Assembly: GCA_017849575.1 (NCBI GenBank)
Contig: JAFIGV010000027.1
Location: 166,330 to 230,329 of the forward strand
Direction: 5' to 3'
DNA: 64,000 bases
DNA from: Flavipsychrobacter sp.
Lineage (GTDB): Bacteria; Bacteroidota; Bacteroidia; Chitinophagales; Chitinophagaceae
In this document: positions 1 to 7,967 of the stretch, in pieces
How positions within the stretch are numbered: the first letter of the stretch is position 1
Layout of the letters: every line of letters starts with the position of its first letter
Program-made: the position numbers and the translations under genes
Notes under the pieces: model-generated
The model's input: only the letters and a program-made list of their open reading frames with translations
Told to the model about the DNA's origin: nothing
Database searches by the model: none

Positions 1-568
1 GGAGTTGCACCAGCCCGGGTTTCAGAGTCTTGCCCACTTCTTTGCTTGCATTCCACGCTGCGAGGCGCTTGTCCACGTTCGACTCGCGTTTTAAGATGTC
101 GTCAATATCGTTAGTGCTCACCTTGCTGCCATTAAGGCTGTATTGATACCCATAAAGTTTTTGGGTTTGCTCGGTCTCAGCTTTGATGCGCTGTTTCACC
201 ACGTCGGCAATAGTTTGTGGATTGTTGGCTGCGGCATAAAGAATTAGGTCGAGTTGCTTTTTCTGCAGGTCGGTGAGCTGATCTTTTTGCTCCAGAAATT
301 TTTTGGCTTGCTCTATATTTTCTTTGCTGCCTGTAAAAGCTGCCATGGCTTCATCCGCTTTCTGCGCATTGATCGAGTTGGTGCTGTCGCCTTCTTTTAT
401 TTCGATGTTTGCCTTCCACTGTGCTTCGCTCGAATTGGTATAGAGCTTCACATACTGTGTGGTATAGTCGTCAATAAATTTCTGCGCGTCCTGCTGCGTT
501 TTCTCGTGGTTGCTGCACGATGAAAATGCAAGAGCCACTGCAAGGGCAATGCCGCTGATTTTTTTCAT
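1..568 (-). CDS. Peptidase M2 family (ACE-like dipeptidyl carboxypeptidase) lipoprotein, N-terminal part
   Basis: Reading from an ATG at 568 gives 189 residues before the window edge, so the zinc-binding HExxH part lies outside and cannot be checked. The N-terminus is a lipoprotein signal with lipobox FSSC (Cys18), predicting a lipid-anchored periplasmic or surface enzyme. The segment with RESNVDKRLAAWNASKEVGK near residue 160 resembles the N-terminal helical region of bacterial M2 peptidases (angiotensin-converting-enzyme relatives), which remove C-terminal dipeptides from peptides. The family call is from remembered similarity, not from the catalytic site. The next gene downstream on the same strand lies beyond the window; an M28 peptidase gene sits just upstream. 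Confidence 0.65.
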   Translation of the reverse strand, partial: MKKISGIALAVALAFSSCSNHEKTQQDAQKFIDDYTTQYVKLYTNSSEAQWKANIEIKEGDSTNSINAQKADEAMAAFTGSKENIEQAKKFLEQKDQLTDLQKKQLDLILYAAANNPQTIADVVKQRIKAETEQTQKLYGYQYSLNGSKVSTNDIDDILKRESNVDKRLAAWNASKEVGKTLKPGLVQL

Positions 569-644
569 TTCCAAGGAATTTGCATTAAAAGTAAAAAACC
601 TACGGCTTTCGCGGCAGGTGAGGCTTTGGGTGAAATTTGCTGAG

Positions 645-1919
645 CTATATCGCCAATACAAATTCTATGAGCAGCCTCGCAAGATCATCAATATGCTCAA
701 GCGATATTTCCTGTGCTTTATCAAACACATCGTGGTAATAGGGTTTGGTGCCATTGCCGTATATAAATATCGCCGGCACTCCTTTTTCGCTGAAATGATA
801 GTGGTCGCTATTACGGCTTTGACTTCTTTCTTTTATCTCCGGAAGGTATGCGCCTTTCTCATTGAGTTCTTTCAACAATGAAAATGCTTTTTTCTGTTCC
901 ACAGCATTCACTACTGTAATGCCATTGGTAGCGTCGCCTGTCATGTCAAGGTTGATGACAAGCCGAATAGTATTGAGGGGAAAAACGGGATGGCGGGTGT
1001 AATAGTCGGAACCAATCAGCCCTGCCTCCTCACCGCTAAACGCCATGAAAGCGATGCTGTAAGGTTGTGGATGCGCTGCAAAATAATGGCCGAGATAAAG
1101 CATTAGCGCAGTGCCACTCGCATTGTCGTGCGCGCCGGGGAAAACAATATTTTTTCCCATTTCGCCGAGATGGTCAAAGTGTGCACTGAATACTAAAAAG
1201 CTGTCGGGGTGTTCGGTTCCGGGTATAAATCCCAGCACATTGTGGCAGGTATGGGAGGCTACAAAACGATGTTGCACCTGTGCTGCCAGCTTTCTTATTC
1301 TACGTGGCATCACCGTGTCTTCAACATAAAAGATGGTTGCCGCTGTAGTATCTGTAGCTACCGTCCAGGTAATTTTTCCATGTCGTGGAATGATAAACAA
1401 TCCCATGGGAAGGCTTTGGGCAAAGCTTCGTGAATTGAAGTGGAGATAATTTGCAAGAGTGTCATAGTGCTCGAGCAGATAAGCCCGGCTATAGCGAAAG
1501 TCTTTTTTGATGTTGTTCCAACCAAGGCTGTCTTTTACCTCCGAAAGGTCAATTTTTTGCACCCGGATTTTATCGGTGAAATAGCTTGCGCTGGCTGCAT
1601 TGACAATAAAGTCTTCGCCGGGCTTCATTGCTTTGCGCTGTAACTTCAGCGACATAGCTCCGGGGAAGGTATTGACCGGAAAACTAAAATCCTGAAAGTA
1701 TGTGCTGTCTGCGGTAAAGGGGAGCAGTCCGAATTCGCGGTATTTGCGACCGATGTACCTTGCTGCTTTTTCTACACCTTTATCTACATATCCTCGTCCG
1801 TGCATGGTGGTGCCGGCAAGAGTGGCTATCTGATGTTTGATCCATCGTTTTTCGGTTTGTGCCGCCACCGTAGCCCGCAGGGCACACAGCAAAAAGAATA
1901 AGAGAATAGTTTTCTTCAA
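645..1919 (-). CDS. M28 family zinc metallopeptidase, secreted
   Basis: A 424-residue protein with a cleavable signal peptide (about residues 1-20, ending VAAQ). The metal-binding and catalytic signatures of M28 aminopeptidases are in order: AHFDHLG near residue 246, GAHDNASG about 16 residues later, SGEEAGLIGS near 295, NLDMTG near 325, and NSDHYHF plus a terminal YYHD near the C-terminus. These supply the two-zinc ligands (His, Asp, Glu, Asp, His) and the general base Glu. It probably cleaves N-terminal amino acids or short peptides in the periplasm. The start is a TTG at 1919-1917, chosen because the signal peptide begins exactly there and GGAGAG lies about a dozen bases upstream; no ATG gives a better N-terminus. 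Confidence 0.85.
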   Translation of the reverse strand: MKKTILLFFLLCALRATVAAQTEKRWIKHQIATLAGTTMHGRGYVDKGVEKAARYIGRKYREFGLLPFTADSTYFQDFSFPVNTFPGAMSLKLQRKAMKPGEDFIVNAASASYFTDKIRVQKIDLSEVKDSLGWNNIKKDFRYSRAYLLEHYDTLANYLHFNSRSFAQSLPMGLFIIPRHGKITWTVATDTTAATIFYVEDTVMPRRIRKLAAQVQHRFVASHTCHNVLGFIPGTEHPDSFLVFSAHFDHLGEMGKNIVFPGAHDNASGTALMLYLGHYFAAHPQPYSIAFMAFSGEEAGLIGSDYYTRHPVFPLNTIRLVINLDMTGDATNGITVVNAVEQKKAFSLLKELNEKGAYLPEIKERSQSRNSDHYHFSEKGVPAIFIYGNGTKPYYHDVFDKAQEISLEHIDDLARLLIEFVLAI

Positions 1920-1946
1920 GGCTGAGCAATTTCTCTCCGATAATAA

Positions 1947-1977
1947 AAAAATGCTCTGGTACTACCAAAGCATTTTT
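1947..1977 (-). terminator. Intrinsic terminator after the 2006-2488 lipoprotein gene
   Basis: A 14-bp inverted repeat (1947-1960 with 1964-1977, one G-U pair) with a 3-base loop. On the minus strand it ends in a run of T and lies 29 bases after the stop codon of the lipoprotein gene and before the M28 start. Confidence 0.75.
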
Positions 1978-2005
1978 GATCTCGACTTACTACTTATCTC
2001 GCTGC

Positions 2006-2488
2006 TCACGGCACGCTCGTATAGGTTGTAGTCGTTTCAGAAGTTGGTCCGTTGATCGTTGTAACGTATTTTATCTTCAACGTGTTGTTGTCCAACTGAA
2101 GTATGTCGGCGGTAAGCGATTGAATGGAAGGATTGTTGGTAAAATCGCTTTTCAGTTGGGTTTCATTATTGATGAGTTGCCAGCTACCGCCGGCTGTTTG
2201 TTGCGGGTCTGCCGGGCTGCATTTTGTGGCGCCTTCGTCCGAGAGTGTAGTATGATCGGAGAGGAAACTGTAAATGTTGTCTTGCTGGCAAGCGGGCATA
2301 ACCGCATATAGGTCGTAGGGAATCACAAGTCCATTACCATAATCAATACTTGTTGTTGAGGCTGTAATTTCCCATTTTTTGGAAGTTAGAATGGATTCCT
2401 TTGATCCGGCCGGCGTAGAACTGTCTTTTTTACAGGATGCGAACAGTGCGATGGCGATTGACAGTGTTAATAGTTTTTTCATGAACAT
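2006..2488 (-). CDS. Lipocalin-like lipoprotein (paralogue 1)
   Basis: 160 residues from ATG 2488, or 158 from the in-frame ATG at 2482 (MKKLL), which looks the more natural signal start. The lipobox is LFASC followed by KKDSS, typical of Bacteroidota lipoproteins. The body has the pattern LTSKKWE ... CQQDN ... F.SDHTT ... GGSWQ ... LTADILQLDNNTLKIKY seen in small lipocalin-like (DUF5004/lipocalin_4 type) proteins, a beta-barrel fold with a conserved Trp near the N-terminus of the barrel. The adjacent gene at 2524-3015 encodes a clear paralogue. Ligand and function are unknown. Assignment to the lipocalin-like group is by pattern only. Confidence 0.7.
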   Translation of the reverse strand: MFMKKLLTLSIAIALFASCKKDSSTPAGSKESILTSKKWEITASTTSIDYGNGLVIPYDLYAVMPACQQDNIYSFLSDHTTLSDEGATKCSPADPQQTAGGSWQLINNETQLKSDFTNNPSIQSLTADILQLDNNTLKIKYVTTINGPTSETTTTYTSVP

Positions 2489-2523
2489 TTTTTTTTGAAA
2501 AGGTTATTGGTGGAAAGTAAATT

Positions 2524-3015
2524 CTATTGCTTGTATCTGGAAACGCCTACGTTTTGGTACATCTTCGTAGTGATAAACGAGAACGTGTCCACGTCCCACT
2601 TGTATTGAAGTGTCAGTGTTTGCTCATCAAGTTTCAGGATGTCTGCCGTTACGGTTGGAATAAAAGGACTTAACGTGAACTTGTAGGTGAGTTGGCTTTC
2701 ACCTCCGGCAAACTGCCAGGTGCCGCCCAGCCAAACCAATCCGGTATCATCCCAACATCTTTTTATGTTCGGGTCTTCCACCGTGCCATGATCGGATTTG
2801 AAATAAAAAAGATTGTCTTGTTCGCAGGAGTCCATTCCAGCGATGTCATCCCGGGAAATGATGAAACTATCCCGAAGGTAAACTTGGGTGTAACCGTTAA
2901 GTAGTTTCCAGGTGCCGGATGTAAGAGCCCGTTCTTTGAGCCCATCTGATGAACTGTCTTTTTTGCATGCAGCGAGCATGACCAATCCTACAGATAGAAT
3001 GAATAGTTTGCGCAT
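2524..3015 (-). CDS. Lipocalin-like lipoprotein (paralogue 2)
   Basis: 163 residues, lipobox LAAC (Cys17) followed by KKDSS. It shares with the neighbouring 2006-2488 protein the order LTSGTWKL, DSCEQDN, F.SDHGT, GGTWQFAGGESQLTYKF, TVTADILKLDEQTLTLQY, so the pair arose by tandem duplication. The conserved Cys in CEQDN and a second Cys (IKRCWDD) about 25 residues on could form a disulfide, as could the matching residues in the paralogue. It follows the ketosynthase gene on the same strand with a 32-base gap (3015 to 3047), so it may be co-transcribed with it. No functional evidence beyond the lipid anchor and predicted small beta-barrel. Confidence 0.7.
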   Translation of the reverse strand: MRKLFILSVGLVMLAACKKDSSSDGLKERALTSGTWKLLNGYTQVYLRDSFIISRDDIAGMDSCEQDNLFYFKSDHGTVEDPNIKRCWDDTGLVWLGGTWQFAGGESQLTYKFTLSPFIPTVTADILKLDEQTLTLQYKWDVDTFSFITTKMYQNVGVSRYKQ

Positions 3016-3046
3016 AAGGCTTTTGTATTTAAAGCCTAATATTATA

Positions 3047-4267
3047 TCATTCTTTCCATTTTTTCACCACCAGGCTCGAATTTGTACCTCCAAAACCGAA
3101 GGAATTGGACAGAAAAATGTCAAACTCCTTTTGCAAAGTTTCGGGGACAATATTGATCTTGGCTGAATGTTCGTCGGGATGCTCAAAGTTGATATTCGGA
3201 GCCACAAAGTTGTTTTGCATCATCAGCATAGAGTAAACTATTTCGCTGGCGCCAGCCATCCAGCATTCATGTCCGGTCATAGATTTTGTTGAGCTCACCG
3301 GCACTTGTCCGCCAAACACTTTGTAGATAGCGTCTGCTTCACTACCATCTCCGGCAGGCGTCGAAGTAGCATGTGCATTGATGTATTGAATCAGGTTGGG
3401 ATCCACAGCGGCATCCTTCAGCGCCCGGGATATAGATACTACTTGTCCGTCGCTGCTGGGGTTGGAAATATGCTGCCCGTTGGATGAAAAGCCATATCCC
3501 AGCACTTCAGCCAAAATAGTGGCTCCGCGCGCCTGTGCACTTTCCAGACTTTCCAGGATCACAGTAGCCGCACCACCACCGGGTACCAGTCCGTCGCGGT
3601 CGCGGTCGAAAGGGCGGGATGCCTTTGTGGGTTCATCCTCGCGGGTAGAAAATGTACCCAGCGCATCGAAGTTGGGCATAGAATAGATATTCACTTCCTG
3701 CGCACCGCCACAGAGAACACGTTCCTGCAAGCCCTGCTTGATAAACATGTAGCCGAGCCCGATGGAATGTGAGCCGCTGGCACATGCTGCACTTATGGTA
3801 AAGTTTACACCCCGCAGTTTGAAAATAGTGGCAAGGTTCATCGTCACCGTTGAGTTGAGCACCTGAAATACAGAGCCCGAGCCCACCATCATGGTATCTT
3901 TCTTTTCGCGTATCAGGTCTATGGCTTCTATTACCGGCTGCGCGCAACTATCATTGCCGTAGATAATGCCGGTTTCATTGTGCTCAAAAAATTCGGTGGT
4001 CATACCCGCCTGCGCCATCGCTTCTATGGTAGCCATATAGGCAAACTCTGCATGCTCCGGCATCATGATTCTTGCGCGCCTGTCGAGCAACCCCTTGAGC
4101 TGCGGGCGCTCTACAAAGCCGGTAAGCCCTGATCGGTAGCCCATTTCTTTGCGCTTCGGGTCGAGAATAATGCCCGATTTCCCTTCAAACAAAGACTTCG
4201 TTACTTCTTCTTTGTTCTTTCCCAGTGAAGAATAAATTCCGAGTCCGGTAATGACTACTCTGCTCAT
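3047..4267 (-). CDS. Beta-ketoacyl-ACP synthase (FabF/KAS II-like), probable pigment pathway
   Basis: A 406-residue thiolase-fold condensing enzyme with the complete Cys-His-His triad: Cys162 in SAACASGS, His299 in NAHATSTPAGD and His333 in KSMTGHECW. It catalyses decarboxylative condensation of malonyl-ACP with an acyl primer. The C-terminal GFGGTN glycine-rich loop is present. Divergence from housekeeping FabF, and its placement with a FabG and an HAL/TAL-family lyase on the same strand, suggest a role in aryl-polyene (flexirubin-type) chain extension, not bulk fatty-acid synthesis. A toxin-antitoxin pair starts 3 bases upstream of this gene's start codon, separating it from fabG. The role in pigment synthesis is inference from context. 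Confidence 0.85.
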   Translation of the reverse strand: MSRVVITGLGIYSSLGKNKEEVTKSLFEGKSGIILDPKRKEMGYRSGLTGFVERPQLKGLLDRRARIMMPEHAEFAYMATIEAMAQAGMTTEFFEHNETGIIYGNDSCAQPVIEAIDLIREKKDTMMVGSGSVFQVLNSTVTMNLATIFKLRGVNFTISAACASGSHSIGLGYMFIKQGLQERVLCGGAQEVNIYSMPNFDALGTFSTREDEPTKASRPFDRDRDGLVPGGGAATVILESLESAQARGATILAEVLGYGFSSNGQHISNPSSDGQVVSISRALKDAAVDPNLIQYINAHATSTPAGDGSEADAIYKVFGGQVPVSSTKSMTGHECWMAGASEIVYSMLMMQNNFVAPNINFEHPDEHSAKINIVPETLQKEFDIFLSNSFGFGGTNSSLVVKKWKE

Positions 4268-4270
4268 GTA

Positions 4271-4666
4271 TTAGACTATTTCAACAAGATGTCGGTAAAG
4301 ATGAAATTTCTGATCAACAGTAAGTAGGGGCATGTTTTCCGCCTTTGCTGTTGCGATTAAAAAACGGTCAAACGGGTCGCGATGATCTGTAAACAAGGGT
4401 AATTGGCAATACTGTTCGATGTGACTGGTCTGTATTACTAGTGCACTAAAGCCAGCCCGGGTAACACTTTCCGTAAATTCTGTGAATGTAAGATCGAACT
4501 GCGGTAGCTTTTTCAAATTGATCTTAATGGCAATTTCGAGGTAGGAAAACTGGCTGATCCATAACTCATTTTCGCGATTTTTTAAAATATCCTCATGCTT
4601 TCCGGAAAGCTTTTCAGGAGCGCTTAATGCCCAGAGTAGAATATGGGTGTCCAAAAGGTACTTCAT
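4271..4666 (-). CDS. PIN-domain toxin (VapC-like ribonuclease)
   Basis: 131 residues, the usual size for VapC toxins. The PIN acidic residues are visible: Asp6 in YLLDTH, Glu44 in SYLEIAIK, Asp97/Asp100 in HRDPFDR and Asp118 in LTVDQKF. Such proteins are Mg-dependent RNases that cleave tRNA or rRNA when freed from their antitoxin. The gene overlaps the antitoxin stop by one base (TGATG at 4668-4664), so translation is coupled. It stops 3 bases before the ketosynthase start, meaning the pair sits inside what otherwise looks like a pigment biosynthesis block. Confidence 0.85.
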   Translation of the reverse strand: MKYLLDTHILLWALSAPEKLSGKHEDILKNRENELWISQFSYLEIAIKINLKKLPQFDLTFTEFTESVTRAGFSALVIQTSHIEQYCQLPLFTDHRDPFDRFLIATAKAENMPLLTVDQKFHLYRHLVEIV

Positions 4667-4875
4667 CAGGACATATATTCGTTTAAATCGTCCAATGGCT
4701 CATCAAAGTCATCCGGAACCAAAATTTTTCCTTTCAAAATTCCTAGTTTGCGAACTTGACTATCGGGAGTACGCTCCAAAAAAGTTACAATAACCTCTGT
4801 CTTTTCATGTACTTGTGGCTCTTCTGAGAGTATAATTTTACCGTGGTCATACACGCCTTTTATAGTAGTTAGCAT
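4666..4875 (-). CDS. Antitoxin partner of the PIN toxin (DUF2281/DUF104-like)
   Basis: 69 residues beginning MLTTIKGVYDHGKIILSEEP and ending in an acidic segment (LKGKILVPDDFDEPLDDL), the pattern of small antitoxins that pair with PIN toxins: a short beta-rich DNA-binding N-terminus and a C-terminal peptide that wraps the toxin. It is immediately upstream of, and overlaps by one base, the toxin gene. It probably binds its own promoter. A near-match to the Bacteroidota -7 element (TAATTTAG) lies about 20 bases upstream. Confidence 0.75.
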   Translation of the reverse strand: MLTTIKGVYDHGKIILSEEPQVHEKTEVIVTFLERTPDSQVRKLGILKGKILVPDDFDEPLDDLNEYMS

Positions 4876-4945
4876 ATTAAATTGTTTTTCTAAATTACTG
4901 CATTCGACGCCACGTATCGCTGGAGTTAATTTTACACTGAGTTTC

Positions 4946-5674
4946 CTAAGTATATAACCCCCCGTTTATCGAGATCACCTGACCTGTAATATACGACGAT
5001 TGCTTCGACGCCAGAAAGCCCACCAGGTCTGCCACTTCCTGCGCTTCGCCAAAGCGTTGCATGGGTATCATTTTCGCGAGTTCTTTTTCATTCAGTTCTT
5101 CTGTCATGTCGGTCTTTACAAAGCCCGGTGCAATAGCGTTTACGGTTATGTTTCGTTTGGCTATTTCCTGCGCCAGCGCCTTTGTAGCGCCTATCATTCC
5201 CGCCTTTGCTGCCGAATAGTTTACCTGCCCCGGCATTCCCTTCAGTCCGCTTAGCGATACCATGTTGATGATGCGCCCATAGCGGTTCATCAGCATCGGG
5301 TTCAGCACTGCCTTGGTTACATGATACATTCCCTGCAAACTGGTGTCCAGCACACTGCCCCACTGTTCATCGGTCATAGACATCATCAGTGTATCCTGCC
5401 GGATGCCTGCATTATTGACCAACACCTCAATCAGATCTTCTTTGTGCGCTTCCATCCATCCTCCCAATACTTTTTGCACATCATCTTTGTCCGCCACATT
5501 AAAGTTCAGCAAACTGGCTTCCACAGCTTTTTCGCGTACCAGTCTTGCTGTTTCTTCAGCAGCTTCAACATTGCCTTTGTAATTAATCAAAACGGAATAG
5601 CCAAGCTCAGCCAGCTTCACACATACTGCGCGACCTATTCCTCTTGATCCTCCTGTTACGAGTGCGTATTTCAT
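4946..5674 (-). CDS. fabG: 3-oxoacyl-ACP reductase FabG (SDR family)
   Basis: 242 residues of classical short-chain dehydrogenase. The dinucleotide-binding motif TGGSRGIG is at residues 7-14, NNAG at 87-90, and the catalytic Ser140, Tyr153 and Lys157 (S..., YSAAK) are in place. It reduces 3-oxoacyl-ACP to the 3-hydroxy form using NADPH. It lies on the same strand as the ketosynthase downstream and the ammonia-lyase upstream. That grouping is typical of flexirubin-type aryl-polyene clusters, where a dedicated FabG works with a dedicated ketosynthase. A housekeeping role in fatty-acid synthesis cannot be excluded from this window alone. Confidence 0.85.
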   Translation of the reverse strand: MKYALVTGGSRGIGRAVCVKLAELGYSVLINYKGNVEAAEETARLVREKAVEASLLNFNVADKDDVQKVLGGWMEAHKEDLIEVLVNNAGIRQDTLMMSMTDEQWGSVLDTSLQGMYHVTKAVLNPMLMNRYGRIINMVSLSGLKGMPGQVNYSAAKAGMIGATKALAQEIAKRNITVNAIAPGFVKTDMTEELNEKELAKMIPMQRFGEAQEVADLVGFLASKQSSYITGQVISINGGLYT

Positions 5675-5829
5675 GTTTTTTTGTTCGTATTTTTTTTGTT
5701 GTCCCGGCGCAGTTGCTGCTATAAAGCGGGAGTGGCGATGGCACCGTTCATCTTTGTTTTTCTATTGGGCATCCCCACCTCAATGCCATTCGGAGCAGCT
5801 ATACGGGGTTTTTACAACTCCCAAAGAAG

Positions 5830-5991
5830 CTACAATTCAATATTGCTGAGGAGCTCGATGGGTTCTTTGTCGGGTCCGTCCTTCAACTCATTAAGTAAGC
5901 CAGCAAGTTCTTCTTTTAACGACGGATACTTTTTGGTCAACGCTTTGGCTTCCCGTTCAAATCGTCTGGAGAGAAGTATTTTAAAGTTCAT
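5830..5991 (-). pseudogene. Truncated RelE/ParE-type toxin remnant
   Basis: From ATG 5991 the frame reads MNFKILLSRRFEREAKALTK and continues through KKYPSLKEEL before a TAG at 5832-5830, giving 53 residues. This matches the N-terminal half of Bacteroidota RelE/ParE toxins (normally about 90-110 residues), but the catalytic C-terminal half is missing. The downstream 150 bases contain only scrambled fragments. The start overlaps the end of the frameshifted antitoxin gene (ATG and TAA share the ATGAACTTTAA segment), the usual antitoxin-toxin arrangement. I judge it non-functional. Confidence 0.6.
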
Positions 5992-6204
5992 TCAAAAACG
6001 TGTCCAATGACTTGAGTTTGATTTTTCCTTGCTTTGATAACTTAACCTTTTTTATCGCTTCCAGAACGTCCTGTTCTATCCGTTCCTTGCTTTTTTTTCG
6101 CTGCCTTCTGTTACCGTTACTTTACTTTCCAGTCCAAGATTTCTAAGAAGCTCCATAAAAAACGGAAGCTTTTTATCGGGCACTTCCAATGTCACTTGCT
6201 TCAT
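5981..6204 (-). pseudogene. Frameshifted antitoxin of the RelE-type pair
   Basis: From ATG 6204 the frame gives MKQVTLEVPDKKLPFFMELL and about 20 further residues, then hits a stop just after a run of eight A (T at 6091-6098). Shifting by one base after the run restores a typical tail: SKERIEQDVLEAIKKVKLSK and ...LDTFLNEL, ending at TAA 5983-5981. Both halves match the small antitoxin commonly found before RelE-type toxins in Bacteroidota. The span is 224 bases, exactly one short of 75 codons, so a single deletion in the homopolymer explains it. Transcriptional slippage could in principle restore the frame. Confidence 0.65.
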
Positions 6205-6221
6205 TTCGTTTTTCTTTTAGT

Positions 6222-6229
6222 CAAAGTTA
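6222..6229 (-). promoter_or_regulatory. -7 promoter element of the decayed toxin-antitoxin operon
   Basis: TAACTTTG on the minus strand, an exact TAnnTTTG Bacteroidota -7 element, 18 bases before the antitoxin ATG. No clear -33 TTTG was seen. Nothing else is recognisable in the remaining gene-free stretch 6230-6383. Confidence 0.4.
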
Positions 6230-6383
6230 AAAGTTCCGGCTTGTAATTTTTTTAACCGTATTCGTCCAACCGACTCCTTTTTTCCGCATGCTATAAGGAT
6301 TCAAAACCGCCTTTGCAGCCTTTTAAAATCTACCTTTTTAAAACCTCGTCAATTCCTTTTGTAAGCAAAGACTTGTAATAAAT

Positions 6384-7967
6384 CTAACTCTGTATCAACT
6401 GCCAGCTATCAAATCCCAGCAGGTTTTTCATGTTGGCACCTACTTCTGTTTCCATGAGCCACTGTTTTACTTTATAAAGCCTTTCTGACGAGGGTTCATC
6501 TTCTGTAAACGCTGGAGAAAGTGCGCTGATATGGTCAAACATCCACTTCGTAGCCGGCGACAACCGATCCTGATATCCTTTCAGCGTGATCGCCTGAATG
6601 ATAGCCGTTGCATGAACCGATAAAACTTCAAACGAATTTTCAATCACGCGGGCACACATCTGCGCAGCATTGCAACCCATACTTACGATGTCCTGATTGT
6701 CGTTGTTGTTGCTGATGCTGTGGATGTACATGGGGTTGCTCAATGTCTGGTTTTCTGCTACGTTGGATACTGCCGGATATTGCATGCCCTGAATTCCGAA
6801 GTTGAGTCCCAGCCTACCCATGTTAATAAATGGTGGCAGTTTTTTATTGAGATGATGATTGAGCAAAAAGTTGAGCTGCCGTTCAGCCAGCATGGAAAGT
6901 TTGGTCACTGCAATCTTCAGCTTGTCCATTTCCAGGGCTACATAGTCGCCGTGGAAGTTTCCTCCGTGAAAAATGTTTTGGTGTTTTCGGTCTATGATCG
7001 GATTGTCATTAACCGAATTCAGTTCGTCAGTGATCACCCTCGCGGTATGCTCGATGGTATCATACACTGGTCCTAATATCTGCGGCACGCAGCGCAGCGA
7101 GTAGTATTCCTGCACTTTATCCTCCAGCACTTCCTCTGTTACTTTTTTGTCGTAGAGGTGTTCGTGACGCTTGCGGAGCAACCCGCTCTTTTTCGATATA
7201 GCGCGCATCGCCATGGCTACCATCTGCTGACCCGGATGGCGTTTCACCGAATTGAGCTCTTCTGAAAAATGATCGTCATAGGCTTCCATAATCTCATTGA
7301 CCATCAGCGAAAAAAGAATCTGTCCGGTCATGAGTTTGCGGGCATGCAGCACATTGATGGCACCAATACCCGTCATGGCAGAGGTTCCATTGAGCAGACC
7401 CAGTCCTTCCCGTATGTGGATGTCGAGCGGTTTTAAGTTCAGACTTTCAAATACTTTTTTTGCCGGAACCACCGCACCCTGATACCAGAAATTTCCTTCA
7501 CCGATCAACCCTAACGCAAGGTGAGCGAGCTGTACCAGATCGCCGCTGGCACCTACGCCGCCGTGAGTGTAGATGGCAGGATATGCGCCGGCATTGAGCA
7601 AGGCAGTCATGAGGTTGATGAGGTTGATGTGAATGCCCGAGTAGCCCAGCAACATGGTATTAAGCCTTGCAAGCAGGGTTGCCCGGCATTGCTGCTCGGT
7701 AAGCAGGGCGCCCATACCGCTACTGTGCGACCGGATCAGGTTGTACTGCAGGGCAACACGATCTTCATCGTTAATACGGTATTGTGCCATAGGGCCAAAG
7801 CCGGTATTGATGCCATAGATCAGTTTATCGCCCGAGAATTTTTTAAGAAAATCGAAGCAGTCTTCCACGTCCGCAAGCGTTTCCGGCGTTATGTCCATGC
7901 GTTCGTGCTGCAGCACAATCTGCTCAAACGCAGCGAGATCGAGCGTTTTTCCACCCAATGAGATCAT
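6384..7967 (-). CDS. Aromatic amino acid ammonia-lyase (HAL/TAL family), probably tyrosine ammonia-lyase of a flexirubin-type pathway
   Basis: 527 residues from ATG 7967; an in-frame TTG at 8006 would add 13 residues but lies within a likely promoter (TTCTTTTGC). The MIO prosthetic-group triad Ala140-Ser141-Gly142 is in GGVGASGDL, and the family YGINTGFG motif is at 51-58. The active-site stretch NLIRSHSSG and the segments KVQEYYSLRCVPQILGPV and SNNNDNQDIVSMG closely follow my memory of the Flavobacterium johnsoniae tyrosine ammonia-lyase. It would deaminate tyrosine to coumarate, the aryl starter for flexirubin pigments. Annotation as histidine ammonia-lyase is the usual automatic name. No hut genes are adjacent, which argues against histidine catabolism. 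Confidence 0.85.
   Translation of the reverse strand: MISLGGKTLDLAAFEQIVLQHERMDITPETLADVEDCFDFLKKFSGDKLIYGINTGFGPMAQYRINDEDRVALQYNLIRSHSSGMGALLTEQQCRATLLARLNTMLLGYSGIHINLINLMTALLNAGAYPAIYTHGGVGASGDLVQLAHLALGLIGEGNFWYQGAVVPAKKVFESLNLKPLDIHIREGLGLLNGTSAMTGIGAINVLHARKLMTGQILFSLMVNEIMEAYDDHFSEELNSVKRHPGQQMVAMAMRAISKKSGLLRKRHEHLYDKKVTEEVLEDKVQEYYSLRCVPQILGPVYDTIEHTARVITDELNSVNDNPIIDRKHQNIFHGGNFHGDYVALEMDKLKIAVTKLSMLAERQLNFLLNHHLNKKLPPFINMGRLGLNFGIQGMQYPAVSNVAENQTLSNPMYIHSISNNNDNQDIVSMGCNAAQMCARVIENSFEVLSVHATAIIQAITLKGYQDRLSPATKWMFDHISALSPAFTEDEPSSERLYKVKQWLMETEVGANMKNLLGFDSWQLIQS

Noticed and set aside
3017..3037. AGGCTTT/AAAGCCT hairpin before the second lipoprotein gene
   Set aside because: No T-run follows on the minus strand and it overlaps the next gene's start, so it is not a terminator for the ketosynthase gene.
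5681..6010. A 109-residue open frame on the plus strand
   Set aside because: It runs antisense to the decayed toxin remnant, has no recognisable family and no promoter, and arises from the opposite-strand coding bias.
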